64,000 nucleotides of DNA, taken from assembly GCF_001509585.1 (NCBI RefSeq), contig NZ_LNCI01000003.1, positions 310,001 through 374,000 of the forward strand. Direction: 5' to 3'. Below the pieces are notes generated by a model. That model made no database searches. It was given only the letters and a program-made list of their open reading frames with translations, and had not been told where the DNA came from. The stretch comes from Tropicimonas marinistellae. GTDB taxonomy: Bacteria > Pseudomonadota > Alphaproteobacteria > Rhodobacterales > Rhodobacteraceae. The translations under genes and the position numbers were made by a program. Positions 35,788-43,917 of the stretch are shown piece by piece (position 1 is the stretch's first letter; each line of letters starts with the position of its first letter).

Positions 35788-36375
35788 ATGGTGTCGATCT
35801 TACTTGCGTTGCTCATTGGCGGTGCATTCGGTGCGGTGCTTGATCGAATTGGGGCGTCGAACCCGAACTACATCGGTAATATGCTGAATTTGAAAAATCT
35901 TCACTTGATGAAGACGATTTTACTGGCCATAGGAACCGGTTCTGTGCTCATGTTCGCCGGACAAATGTTGGGGCTGGTTGACGTGGGTCACATGTCGGTC
36001 AAAACCGCGTATGTCGGAGTTTTTGTGGGTGGGTTGCTCCTAGGCTTCGGTTGGGCCCTGTCCGGATATTGTCCGGGAACGGGCCTGGTGGCCGCGGCTT
36101 CGGGACGGCGCGACGCGCTGGCTTTCATTGCCGGCGGCTTGTTGGGCGCCGCAGCCTATATGGCAACCTATCCGGCAGTTGAGTCCACGGGCATGCTCGA
36201 CGCGATCGCCGGTGGCAAGGTTACGCTGGGCGCCGTGCCCGGTGCGAAATACGAGGGGGTGACCGCCCTGCCGGGAGATGTCCTGGGGATCGCTCTGGGA
36301 CTCGCGTTCATCGTGGTGGCGATACTGCTGCCTGAACGGATCACCGGTGAGGCAGACCCGGTCGCCGCCGAGTAA
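35788..36375 (+). CDS. YeeE/YedE family membrane protein (second half-transporter)
   Basis: 195 residues, about five hydrophobic segments. The second YeeE/YedE signature is SGYCPGTGLVAAASGRRDAL, with the conserved Cys. Together with the preceding gene it probably makes one sulfur-compound channel. The context (an AT-rich operator-like site, no sulfur oxidation genes nearby) suggests sulfide/persulfide-responsive import or handling, which is inference. Confidence 0.85.
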   Translation: MVSILLALLIGGAFGAVLDRIGASNPNYIGNMLNLKNLHLMKTILLAIGTGSVLMFAGQMLGLVDVGHMSVKTAYVGVFVGGLLLGFGWALSGYCPGTGLVAAASGRRDALAFIAGGLLGAAAYMATYPAVESTGMLDAIAGGKVTLGAVPGAKYEGVTALPGDVLGIALGLAFIVVAILLPERITGEADPVAAE

Positions 36376-36809
36376 CCATGTCCAGGGAGGGGACACCCGG
36401 CCGGAGAGGCGGTGCGTGCATCGTTTGTCCGGCCGGTTCGCGTTCAGGGACATGCATTTGTAGCGCGGTTTGCGCCTGAGCCGGGACCGCAGCGAGGTCG
36501 GTCGGCTGCGCGAGGGCGGTATTTTCCCATAGGGCAAGGCATGCGCGAGACCGGTCGTGCGATGGGTCGGCGCGGAGAGACGTTCTCTGGCGCGGGCCGG
36601 GGAAACCCTGCTGCCGCGCGCTTTGCGCGCGGCCCGGCCCAACCGCCGCCGGGGCATCTGTCGATGCCGCGGCGGTGGGCGGGAGCCCGCCGCGCATGTC
36701 GTGCGAGTTGCCACGGCGATCCGCCTCGCCTAGACATTTCCAAACGCAAACGCCCCTGTAGCCGGGGCCGCTCTCGCCGCGGCCCAGGAGGGGACATCGG
36801 GATCGCGCC
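36376..36809. other. Gene-free stretch before arginase
   Basis: About 430 bases without a convincing gene. It contains a perfect 9-base-pair hairpin GCCGCGCGC-TTT-GCGCGCGGC at 36613-36633 with no following T-run. GGAGGGGAC just before 36810 probably includes the arginase ribosome site. Confidence 0.5.
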
Positions 36810-37739
36810 ATGGAAAAGATCGTTCTGGTCGGAGCGCCGGTGGAAGAAGGCAGTGGCCGCCGGGGGTGCCTGATGGGGCCGGATGCGTTCCGTGCCGCCG
36901 GTCTGGCGGAGAACCTTGAGGCGCTTGGTTACACAATCGAGGATCTCGGCAATGTGCGCCCGGAGGCGGCGGCCGATATCGTTGCCAGCCCGGACATGCC
37001 GCCGGCATTGCCACAGGTCGCGGGCTGGACGCGCAGCCTGCTTGCGCAGGCGCAGCAGCTGGGCGGGCAGGATGTCTTCCCGGTCTACCTGGGGGGCGAT
37101 CACAGCCTGTCGCTCGGCACGCTGGCGGGCCATGCCAGGGCCGCGCGGGACGCGGGCCGGCCGCTCTTCGTTCTGTGGCTGGACGCCCATGCCGATTTCA
37201 ACACCTTCGAGAGCAGCGAGACGGGCCATCTCCATGGCATGCCACTTGCGTTTGCCTGCGGTTTGCCGGGGTTCGATGCGGTTCTCGGCCGCCCGCTGGA
37301 TGCGAAAATCGACCCGTCTCAGGTCTGTATTCTCGGCCTGCGCTCCGTGGATCGCCGCGAAGGCACGATGTTGCGCGACGCCGGTGTGGAGGCATATGAC
37401 ATGCGGGCGATCGACGAGGCCGGTGTCGAGCGGTTGCTGGAACCCTTCCTGGAACGCGTCGCCGCCGCCGGTGGGTTCCTGCACGTGAGCCTTGACGTGG
37501 ATTTCCTCGATCCCGGCATCGCTCCCGCGGTCGGCACGACGGTTCCGGGCGGCGCCACCTTCCGCGAGGCGCATCTGGTGATGGAGATGCTGCATGACAG
37601 CCGGTTGGTGACCTCGCTCGATCTGGTTGAACTCAACCCGTTCCTTGACGAGCGCGGGCGCACGGCGACGCTTATGGTCGATCTTGCCGCCAGCCTTTTC
37701 GGCCGCCAGGTGCTGGACAGGCCGACCCGCGCCTACTGA
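36810..37739 (+). CDS. rocF: Arginase
   Basis: 309 residues, binuclear manganese ureohydrolase. Ligands are seen as His98 (GGDHS), Asp125-His127-Asp129 (DAHAD) and [20 protein letters not shown] is the arginase-type substrate loop, favouring arginase over agmatinase. It makes ornithine and urea, which the nearby urease would split. The gene ends 16 bases from the convergent yceI-like gene. Confidence 0.92.
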   Translation: MEKIVLVGAPVEEGSGRRGCLMGPDAFRAAGLAENLEALGYTIEDLGNVRPEAAADIVASPDMPPALPQVAGWTRSLLAQAQQLGGQDVFPVYLGGDHSLSLGTLAGHARAARDAGRPLFVLWLDAHADFNTFESSETGHLHGMPLAFACGLPGFDAVLGRPLDAKIDPSQVCILGLRSVDRREGTMLRDAGVEAYDMRAIDEAGVERLLEPFLERVAAAGGFLHVSLDVDFLDPGIAPAVGTTVPGGATFREAHLVMEMLHDSRLVTSLDLVELNPFLDERGRTATLMVDLAASLFGRQVLDRPTRAY

Positions 37740-37755
37740 GCCTGCGGCGGGCGCG

Positions 37756-38403
37756 TTACTCGACCCGGCGCATGGTGACGCGGATGTCGAGATGCACCTC
37801 GTCCCCCACCATCCCGGCCCAGCCGTCGGCGCCAAACTCGCTGCGCCGGACAACGCCCCACAGGTGCACCGTCAGGAGGGAGAGGTCTCCGGGCGCGGTG
37901 CCCGCCGGGCGATAGATCTGCGCCTGAAGCGTGATCGGCCGCGTGATGCCCCGGATCGTCAGCAGGCCATGCACGCGCGCCATCCGACCGTCCGCCCGCA
38001 ATTCCGTTGTCGCGAATTCCAGCGTCGGGTGCCGTGCGCTGTGCAGCACGCGAGGGCCGCGCAATTCTCGCGTGGCAAAGGGAAAACTCGCGCGGGCCCG
38101 GGTCGTGTCCAGCACCACGTGGACGCGGCTGTTGCGCGGGGTGTCGGCGTCCAGCGCCAGTTTCGCGCCGAGGACCGGCAGCACGCCGGTGATGCTGTCG
38201 GGGCCGAACCGGACCACGAAGCCGACGCGCGACGCGTTGCCATCGAGGTCATACCGCACGGTGGCCGCCGTGGCGGGCGGTGGCTGCATTGCCAGCGCGG
38301 CGACGAGGAGGAGCAATCGCAGGATCGCAGTTGCGACGGTCCGGTCGTGCCACGCCGTGTGCCGGATCCGGTAGCGTTCGCGATATCGCCCGCCACCCGC
38401 CAT
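37756..38403 (-). CDS. YceI family periplasmic protein
   Basis: 215 residues. A hydrophobic leader (about residues 25-47, ending PPPATAA) suggests export. The lipocalin-like YceI domain follows: RYDLDGNASRVGFVVRFG, GVLPVLGAKLALD, then VHGLLTIRGITRPITL. YceI proteins bind isoprenoid-type lipids. The N-terminus before the leader is Arg-rich and long; the true start may lie further in, but no alternative in-frame start is clearer. Confidence 0.82.
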   Translation of the reverse strand: MAGGGRYRERYRIRHTAWHDRTVATAILRLLLLVAALAMQPPPATAATVRYDLDGNASRVGFVVRFGPDSITGVLPVLGAKLALDADTPRNSRVHVVLDTTRARASFPFATRELRGPRVLHSARHPTLEFATTELRADGRMARVHGLLTIRGITRPITLQAQIYRPAGTAPGDLSLLTVHLWGVVRRSEFGADGWAGMVGDEVHLDIRVTMRRVE

Positions 38404-38419
38404 GGCCGGCCCCGGAATC

Positions 38420-38445
38420 AAAAAGCCCCCGCGCGAGGCGGGGGC
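38420..38445 (-). terminator. Rho-independent terminator of infC
   Basis: On the minus strand: GCCCCCGC, 5-base loop, GCGGGGGC, then TTTTT. It lies about 22 bases after the infC stop and just before the yceI-like start. Confidence 0.9.
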
Positions 38446-38467
38446 CGGGATGTCGGTGGTTGCGGGG

Positions 38468-39013
38468 TCACTTGCCCAGCGGTCCGATCATCATGACCAT
38501 CTGGCGGCCTTCCATCTTCGGCATGTTCTCGACCTTGCCGAGGTCCTTGATGTCTTCGGCCACGCGCTCGAGCAATTCGCGCCCGAGGTTCTGGTGGGCC
38601 ATCTCGCGTCCGCGGAAGCGCAGGGTGACCTTCACCTTGTCGCCATTCTCCAGGAAGCGGGTGACGTTGCGCATCTTGACGTCGTAGTCATGCGTATCGG
38701 TGTTGGGGCGGAACTTCACCTCCTTCACCTCGATTGTTTTCTGCTTCTTCTTGGCTTCGGATTCGCGCTTCTGCTGTTCGTACTTGTACTTGCCGAAATC
38801 CATGATCTTGCAGACCGGCGGCGTGGCGTTCGGCGAAATCTCGACCAGATCGAGGCCGACCTGTTCGGCCAGTTCCATGGCTCTGGACGGAGAAACGACG
38901 CCGACGTTCTGGCCCTCGGGGCCGATCAGCCGGATTTCGGTGGCCCGGATGCGTCCGTTGACACGGGGGCCGGTGTCGCGTTGGGGCGGCGCGTTGTGAG
39001 GTCTGCGGGCTAT
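38468..39013 (-). CDS. infC: Translation initiation factor IF-3, AUA start
   Basis: 181 residues. IF-3 dissociates ribosomal subunits and checks the start codon. The conserved N-terminal domain ([20 protein letters not shown]) lies upstream of the first ATG, which would give only 136 residues. In frame, a TGA occurs at 39026-39028 and no ATG, GTG or TTG lies between it and the conserved residues. An ATA at 39013 is preceded by AAGGA at exactly 8 bases. infC in other bacteria also uses rare starts and is self-regulated, so AUA is the best call. The C-terminal [12 protein letters not shown] is canonical. Confidence 0.93.
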   Translation of the reverse strand: MARRPHNAPPQRDTGPRVNGRIRATEIRLIGPEGQNVGVVSPSRAMELAEQVGLDLVEISPNATPPVCKIMDFGKYKYEQQKRESEAKKKQKTIEVKEVKFRPNTDTHDYDVKMRNVTRFLENGDKVKVTLRFRGREMAHQNLGRELLERVAEDIKDLGKVENMPKMEGRQMVMMIGPLGK

Positions 39014-39293
39014 AGCGTATGTCCTTCAGTCGCTGCGGAAAAGTGCGGGGAAAATACCGATCATGCTCCCCCGTTTCAAGCGAATTGCGCCGAAATGCCG
39101 TCACCTTATGCACGTCCCGGGCCGGATTGACCGGCGATCGGGCAACGCGTGGGCCGGCGGTTCTCTGCCGGGTGGGTGGCAAAGGCCCGCTGAAACGGGT
39201 GGCGGGTACTGGTCGTGGAGCGTTTGATGCACATGTGATGCGGGTGCCGCGCTATGATCGGGGCACGGGACTTCAATGGAAAGGATATCCGAG

Positions 39294-39485
39294 ATGGGAA
39301 AGACCGTTGGAATTGTTGTCGCCGCAATCGTCGTTATCCTTGCGATCTGGTACGTGATGCAGCCGGGGGATGAGATGCCCGCGGGTGGCGAGGCCGCCGC
39401 ACCTGCCGAGTCGGCAGAGCCCGCGCAAACCGACGATGCCGCAGCCGACACGGCCGCCGAGGGCGACGGGGCGTCGTCGCAATAG
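39294..39485 (+). CDS. Small single-pass membrane protein
   Basis: 63 residues. One N-terminal membrane helix (GKTVGIVVAAIVVILAIWYV), then an Ala/Glu/Asp-rich tail likely in the periplasm. AAGGA nine bases before the ATG supports this start rather than the upstream ATG at 39276, which overlaps the ribosome site. Function unknown. Confidence 0.65.
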   Translation: MGKTVGIVVAAIVVILAIWYVMQPGDEMPAGGEAAAPAESAEPAQTDDAAADTAAEGDGASSQ

Positions 39486-39650
39486 CGGCGCGCCGCGCTT
39501 CGAGACCGAATTGATCGTTAGCGCATAGGACCAGGCTGGTCGGCAGGAATTGCAGAAACTCGATGCCCGGAGGGTGCTCCACCGGGACGATGGCGTGTGG
39601 TGCCGATTCCGCAGATGTCAGCCGGCAGCGCATGGCATGCCGATGAAAGG

Positions 39651-39677
39651 AAAAACCGCGCCTGCATTTGGCGCGGT
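39651..39677 (-). terminator. Rho-independent terminator of the sulfur operon
   Basis: On the minus strand: ACCGCGCC, 7-base loop, GGCGCGGT, then TTTT. It lies about 105 bases after the fpr stop and is the likely end of the cysG-to-fpr transcript. Confidence 0.85.
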
Positions 39678-39782
39678 CATTCTTCCTGCGGTCTTTCGGT
39701 TACTGCAAAGGTGAGCCCTGCGCGGCCTGCGCCAGTCTGTGGGCGTGGCCGACAGTGCAGGTAAGGCTGGAAGGGGGCAACG

Positions 39783-40634
39783 TCAGTCGACGAAGGCCTT
39801 TTCCACCACGTATTCCTTGGGTTCGGAATTCGCGCCCTCGTGCAGGCCGTAGTCCTCGAGCATTTCCTTGATCTCGAGGTTGAAGGCGAGGTTGCCGCAG
39901 ACCATGGCGCGGTCCGTTTCCGGCGCGATCGGGTCGATGCCGAGATCGGCAAAGACTTCTCCGGAGCGCATGAGGTCGGTGATCCGCCCCATCTTGGGGC
40001 TCTCCTCGCGCGTGGTGGTCGGGTAGTAGCGCAGCTTCTCGTGGAAGCCCTCGCCCATCAGTTCCGCCAGAAGCTCGTCCTTGCGGATGCTGTCGATCAA
40101 CTCGGCACCATAGGCGAGTTCGCCCACTTCTCGGCAGGTATGGGTGATGATGACCTCGTCGTAATCCTCGTAGGTCTGCGGCTCGCGCAGGAGCGAGGCG
40201 AAGGGGGCAAAGCCGGTGCCAGTGGCGAAGAACCACAGCCGCTTGCCCGGCAGCAACGCGTCATGCACCAGCGTGCCGACGGGTTTGGGGCGCAGTATGA
40301 TCTGGTCGCCGACCTCGATCTTTTGCAGCCTGGAGGTCAGCGGGCCGTCCGGTACCTTGATCGAGTAGAATTCGAGTTCTTCGTCCCAGGACGGCGAGGC
40401 GATGGAATAGGCGCGCAGGATCGGCTTCTGCTTGCCTGTCTTCGGGTCCGGATCGCCCATCAGGCCGATCATCACGAACTCGCCCGAACGGAAGCGGAGC
40501 GATTGCGGCCGCGTGCAGCGGAAATGGAACAGCCGGTCTGTCCAGTGCTTGACGAAGGTCACGGTCTGCGCGTCGGGCAGGGTGGGAACGGCCTTGATCG
40601 GTTGTGCGTCGGTCACGGGTTTCTGCTCGGTCAT
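39783..40634 (-). CDS. fpr: Ferredoxin-NADP reductase
   Basis: 283 residues, FAD enzyme exchanging electrons between NADPH and ferredoxin or flavodoxin. The FAD motif RAYSIAS and the NADP motif GTGFAPF are present, and the end YVVEKAFVD is the bacterial subclass type. It is last in the sulfur operon, so it plausibly supplies the ferredoxin-dependent sulfite reductase encoded upstream. AGGA five bases before the ATG. Confidence 0.93.
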   Translation of the reverse strand: MTEQKPVTDAQPIKAVPTLPDAQTVTFVKHWTDRLFHFRCTRPQSLRFRSGEFVMIGLMGDPDPKTGKQKPILRAYSIASPSWDEELEFYSIKVPDGPLTSRLQKIEVGDQIILRPKPVGTLVHDALLPGKRLWFFATGTGFAPFASLLREPQTYEDYDEVIITHTCREVGELAYGAELIDSIRKDELLAELMGEGFHEKLRYYPTTTREESPKMGRITDLMRSGEVFADLGIDPIAPETDRAMVCGNLAFNLEIKEMLEDYGLHEGANSEPKEYVVEKAFVD

Positions 40635-40707
40635 CTACATCCTGCCGAGGCCGTGCGGCCCCGTCCTTTTCCTATATTCCGAAGATTGAATTTCTGGAAG
40701 GGCCGCG

Positions 40708-41121
40708 TCAGCCTGCGAGGCGCGACCGATAGTCGTGGGCCTTCCAGTCGGCACGGGCGCGCCATTGTGCTTCAGGCTGGCGGGTGGCGAGATCGTCGTC
40801 GATCTCCACCTCGTCGAAACCGGAGCGGCGCGCCATGGCGTATTGATCGGCAAGCACGTGCCCGCGTGCCCGAAGGCGCCCGGAGTAGCCCATCCGGCGC
40901 AGGGCGCGGGCGATGGAGAATCCGCGGCCGTCTGCGAAGCTGGGGAAATCCACCCGGATCATCGGGATTTCCGCAAGCCGGCACGCGACGTCCCGCGGAT
41001 CGGTGTCGGAGGCGAGGTCAAGCGCCGGTGCGGCGCCGTTCGCGGGCAGGGTTTCCAGCGTTGCGAATTCGCCTTCGAAGGTGTCCGGGCCAAAGCCCGC
41101 GTCGGTCACGATGACAGTCAT
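40708..41121 (-). CDS. DUF934 family protein
   Basis: 137 residues. The block IRVDFPSFADGRGFSIARAL, followed by RRMGYSGRLRARGHVLADQY, is the DUF934 signature. Members lie next to sulfite reductase and PAPS/APS reductase genes and are presumed to help sulfite or siroheme metabolism; the biochemistry is not settled. AAGGA is 9 bases before the ATG. It is between cysH (17 bases) and fpr. Confidence 0.9.
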   Translation of the reverse strand: MTVIVTDAGFGPDTFEGEFATLETLPANGAAPALDLASDTDPRDVACRLAEIPMIRVDFPSFADGRGFSIARALRRMGYSGRLRARGHVLADQYAMARRSGFDEVEIDDDLATRQPEAQWRARADWKAHDYRSRLAG

Positions 41122-41138
41122 GGGTATCGGTCCTTGTC

Positions 41139-41876
41139 TCAGGCGGCACGGGTGCGGACGAGCTTGCCGTCCACGAAGTGAATGCCGCATTCGTCCTTGT
41201 CCTCGCCGCGCCAGCGCCCGGCGCGCGGGTCTTCGCCATCGGCCACCGGCGAGGTGCAGGGCGCACAGCCGATGGAGGGGTAGCCCTTGTCCACCAGCGG
41301 ATGACGCGGCAGTTTGTGCGCGCGGATGTAGTCGGCGATTTCCGTTGCGGTCCAATCGGCCAGCGGGTTGATCTTCAACCGGCTGTCGGCTTCCTCCACG
41401 AGCGGCAATTCGGCGCGCGAGCCGTTCTGGAACCGCTTGCGGCCGGTGATCCAGCTGTCGAATCCGGAAAGCGCGCGTTCCAGCGGCCGCGTCTTGCGCA
41501 GGTCGCAGCAGGCGTCCGTGTCCCGCAGGTGCAGGGTGTTTGCCGGGTCTTCCTGCGCCAGGTGCATCGCCCGGGCGCGGATCACGCGCACGCCGGTGAG
41601 GCCAAGCGTGTCGGCCAGTTCGCGCTGGTAGTCGAGCGTCTCCGGGAAGAGCATCTGGGTGTCCAGGAACAGGATCGGCGTGGCCGGGGCGACCTGTGAC
41701 AGCTGGTGAAGAAGGACGACCGAATCCGCGCCGAAGGAGGAGACCATCGCCAGCTTGCCGGTCAGCGGATGGGCCAGCGCGGCGGCGATGCGCTCGGCGC
41801 CGTTCAGACCGTGAAGGTCCTGGGTAATCCGGCTCGCCCTGTCGGCGGGAGCCGTCTGGATGGAATCACGCGGCAT
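41139..41876 (-). CDS. cysH: Assimilatory adenylyl-/phosphoadenylyl-sulfate reductase
   Basis: 245 residues. It reduces APS or PAPS to sulfite with thioredoxin. VSSFGADSVVLLH is the nucleotide loop, Cys123-Cys124 and Cys204/Cys207 (GCAPC) give the 4Fe-4S site typical of APS-type reductases, and Cys230 (KDECGIH) is the catalytic Cys. The cluster motif points to APS as substrate. The start overlaps the sulfite reductase end by 11 bases, with GGAG upstream. Confidence 0.93.
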   Translation of the reverse strand: MPRDSIQTAPADRASRITQDLHGLNGAERIAAALAHPLTGKLAMVSSFGADSVVLLHQLSQVAPATPILFLDTQMLFPETLDYQRELADTLGLTGVRVIRARAMHLAQEDPANTLHLRDTDACCDLRKTRPLERALSGFDSWITGRKRFQNGSRAELPLVEEADSRLKINPLADWTATEIADYIRAHKLPRHPLVDKGYPSIGCAPCTSPVADGEDPRAGRWRGEDKDECGIHFVDGKLVRTRAA

Positions 41877-43530
41877 CTTTCCGTTTCTCCGGTCCATAGA
41901 GCGCCTCCTTGAAAGGCGCGGCGCCAAGGCGGCGATAGGTTTCGAGGAACGTCTCCGAGGCGTCCTCGCGGTATTCCAGGTAGGCCAGCATCAGCCGCTC
42001 CACCGCCGGGACGATCTCGTCATAGGCGAATCCGGGGCCGGCGCGGGTGCCGATCTCCGCGGTCTCGGTGGCATCGCCGCCGAGGGTGATCTGGTAGTTT
42101 TCCACGCCCGCGCGGTCGAGCCCGAGAATGCCGATATGGCCCACGTGATGGTGGCCGCAGGCGTTGATACAGCCGGAAATCTTGATCTGCAGCGGGCCCA
42201 CCTCGTGCTCGATCCGGAGCGTGTCGATCCGCTCGGCGAGCTGCGTGGCAACGGGGATCGAACGCGCCGTGGCCAGCGCGCAGTAATCCATGCCTGGGCA
42301 GGCGATGATGTCGGAGGCGAGCCCGACGTTGGCGGTGGCCAGCCCGGCGCGTTTCAGTTCGGCATGAACGACTGCCAGATCCGCCTTGCGCACATGCGGC
42401 AGGATCACGTTCTGCTGGTGCGAGATGCGCAATTCGTCGTGGCCGTAGCGTTCGGCGAGATCGGCCAGAAGGCGCATCTGTTCGGCGGTCGCGTCGCCCG
42501 GTGTCTCTCCATGCGCTTTCAGCGAAACGGTGACGATGGCATAATCCGGGTGGCGGTGCTCGGCGAGGTTGGTATCGGCCCAGGCCCGGAACACCGGGTC
42601 GACCCGGGCGGCATCCAGTGCGTCCGCGCCGCCGGACACGAAGTCGGGCTGGGTGAACCGTTCGTTGATACGGGCGATGATGCCGGCGTCCACGCCGTCG
42701 AAATCGGCGCGTGCCTGGGCAAAGGCGGCTTCCACCTCCTCGCGGATCTTCTCCAGCCCGTTCTCGTTCACGGTGATCTTGATCCGCGCCTTGTACTTGT
42801 TGTCGCGCCGCCCGTAGCGGTTGTAGACGTGCACGATGGCTTCCAGGTAGGGCAGCAGGTCGCCCTCCGGCAGGAACTCGCGGATCACCTTGCCGACCAC
42901 CGGGGTCCGGCCGAGCCCGCCGCCGACGATCACCTCGAAGCCCGGCGCGCCGTCTTGCTCCACCATCCGCAGCCCGATGTCGTGGGCGCGGGTGACGGCG
43001 CGGTCGTTGGGGCTGCCGGTGATGGCGATCTTGAACTTGCGCGGCAGGAACTGGAATTCCGGGTGGTCGGTGGACCACTGGCGGATCAGCTCGGCATAGG
43101 TGCGCGGGTCCGCGATCTCGTCGGCGGCCGCGCCGGCGAAGTGATCGGAGGTCACGTTGCGGATCGTGTTGCCGGAGGTCTGGATGGCGTGCATGCCGAC
43201 GGTGGCCAGCGCGTCCAGCATGTCGGGCACGTCGCGGAGCTTCGGCCAGTTGTATTGGATGTTCTGCCGGGTGGTGAAATGGCCGTAGCCCTCGTCCCAC
43301 CGCTCCGCCAGCGTCGCGAGAACGCGCATCTTGGCCGAATCCAGCGAGCCATAGGGGATGGCGACGCGGAGCATGTAGGCGTGAAGCTGCAGGTAGAGTC
43401 CGTTCATCAGCCTGAGCGGCTTGAACTCGTCCTCTGTGAGCGATCCGTCGATGCGGCGCTCCACCTGGGCGCGGAACTGGGCGTTGCGCTCGGCGAGGAA
43501 GGCGGTGTCGAACTCATCGTAGCGATACAT
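41866..43530 (-). CDS. cysI: Ferredoxin-type assimilatory sulfite (nitrite/sulfite) reductase
   Basis: 554 residues, the siroheme and 4Fe-4S nitrite/sulfite reductase family. HFTTRQNIQYNW and the four Cys ligands (ACPGMDYC and SGCINACGHH) are present. The neighbours (cysG, cysH, DUF934, fpr) argue for sulfite reduction to sulfide rather than nitrite. Also labelled sir/nirA in related genomes. GGAGAG precedes the ATG. Confidence 0.92.
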   Translation of the reverse strand: MYRYDEFDTAFLAERNAQFRAQVERRIDGSLTEDEFKPLRLMNGLYLQLHAYMLRVAIPYGSLDSAKMRVLATLAERWDEGYGHFTTRQNIQYNWPKLRDVPDMLDALATVGMHAIQTSGNTIRNVTSDHFAGAAADEIADPRTYAELIRQWSTDHPEFQFLPRKFKIAITGSPNDRAVTRAHDIGLRMVEQDGAPGFEVIVGGGLGRTPVVGKVIREFLPEGDLLPYLEAIVHVYNRYGRRDNKYKARIKITVNENGLEKIREEVEAAFAQARADFDGVDAGIIARINERFTQPDFVSGGADALDAARVDPVFRAWADTNLAEHRHPDYAIVTVSLKAHGETPGDATAEQMRLLADLAERYGHDELRISHQQNVILPHVRKADLAVVHAELKRAGLATANVGLASDIIACPGMDYCALATARSIPVATQLAERIDTLRIEHEVGPLQIKISGCINACGHHHVGHIGILGLDRAGVENYQITLGGDATETAEIGTRAGPGFAYDEIVPAVERLMLAYLEYREDASETFLETYRRLGAAPFKEALYGPEKRKDAA

Positions 43531-43605
43531 GGGACTCTCCGGTCACGACTTTCAACTAAACTGAATTTGCAATTCAGGAAAGATGAAAGACATATTCAAT
43601 TTCCG

Positions 43606-43917
43606 TCATTGATGCTGCGCCGCGACGGCCTGCTTGCCGTGGGCGTAATTGGAGGGGCCGCGGCTGCGGAAGGTTTCGCGGAAGTGCACCGGTTCGGGGC
43701 CGTTCGGGCCGGCCTTGGCATCCGCGAGATAGGCGCCGACCACGGTATCCTGCTGGCGCTCTGCGTCGAGCAGGCGGATCGCGGCATGGGCCTCGTCGTC
43801 GATCAGCTCGGCCTCGTGGTGCTGGCGCGACCAGCGGTCATCGGCGGTGAGGTAGACGACGTCGCCTTCCAGCAAATCGTTGGCGGTGACAACCTTGGGG
43901 GTGAAGGGGCGGGGCAT
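43606..43917 (-). CDS. DUF2849 family protein
   Basis: 103 residues, a small DUF2849 protein: TANDLLEGDVVYLTADDRWS and GPEPVHFRETFRSRGPSNYA. Found in alphaproteobacteria between cysG and sulfite reductase; the role is unknown but tied by context to siroheme or sulfite reduction. Its start shares one base with the cysG stop (TGATG), so it is translationally coupled. Confidence 0.9.
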   Translation of the reverse strand: MPRPFTPKVVTANDLLEGDVVYLTADDRWSRQHHEAELIDDEAHAAIRLLDAERQQDTVVGAYLADAKAGPNGPEPVHFRETFRSRGPSNYAHGKQAVAAQHQ

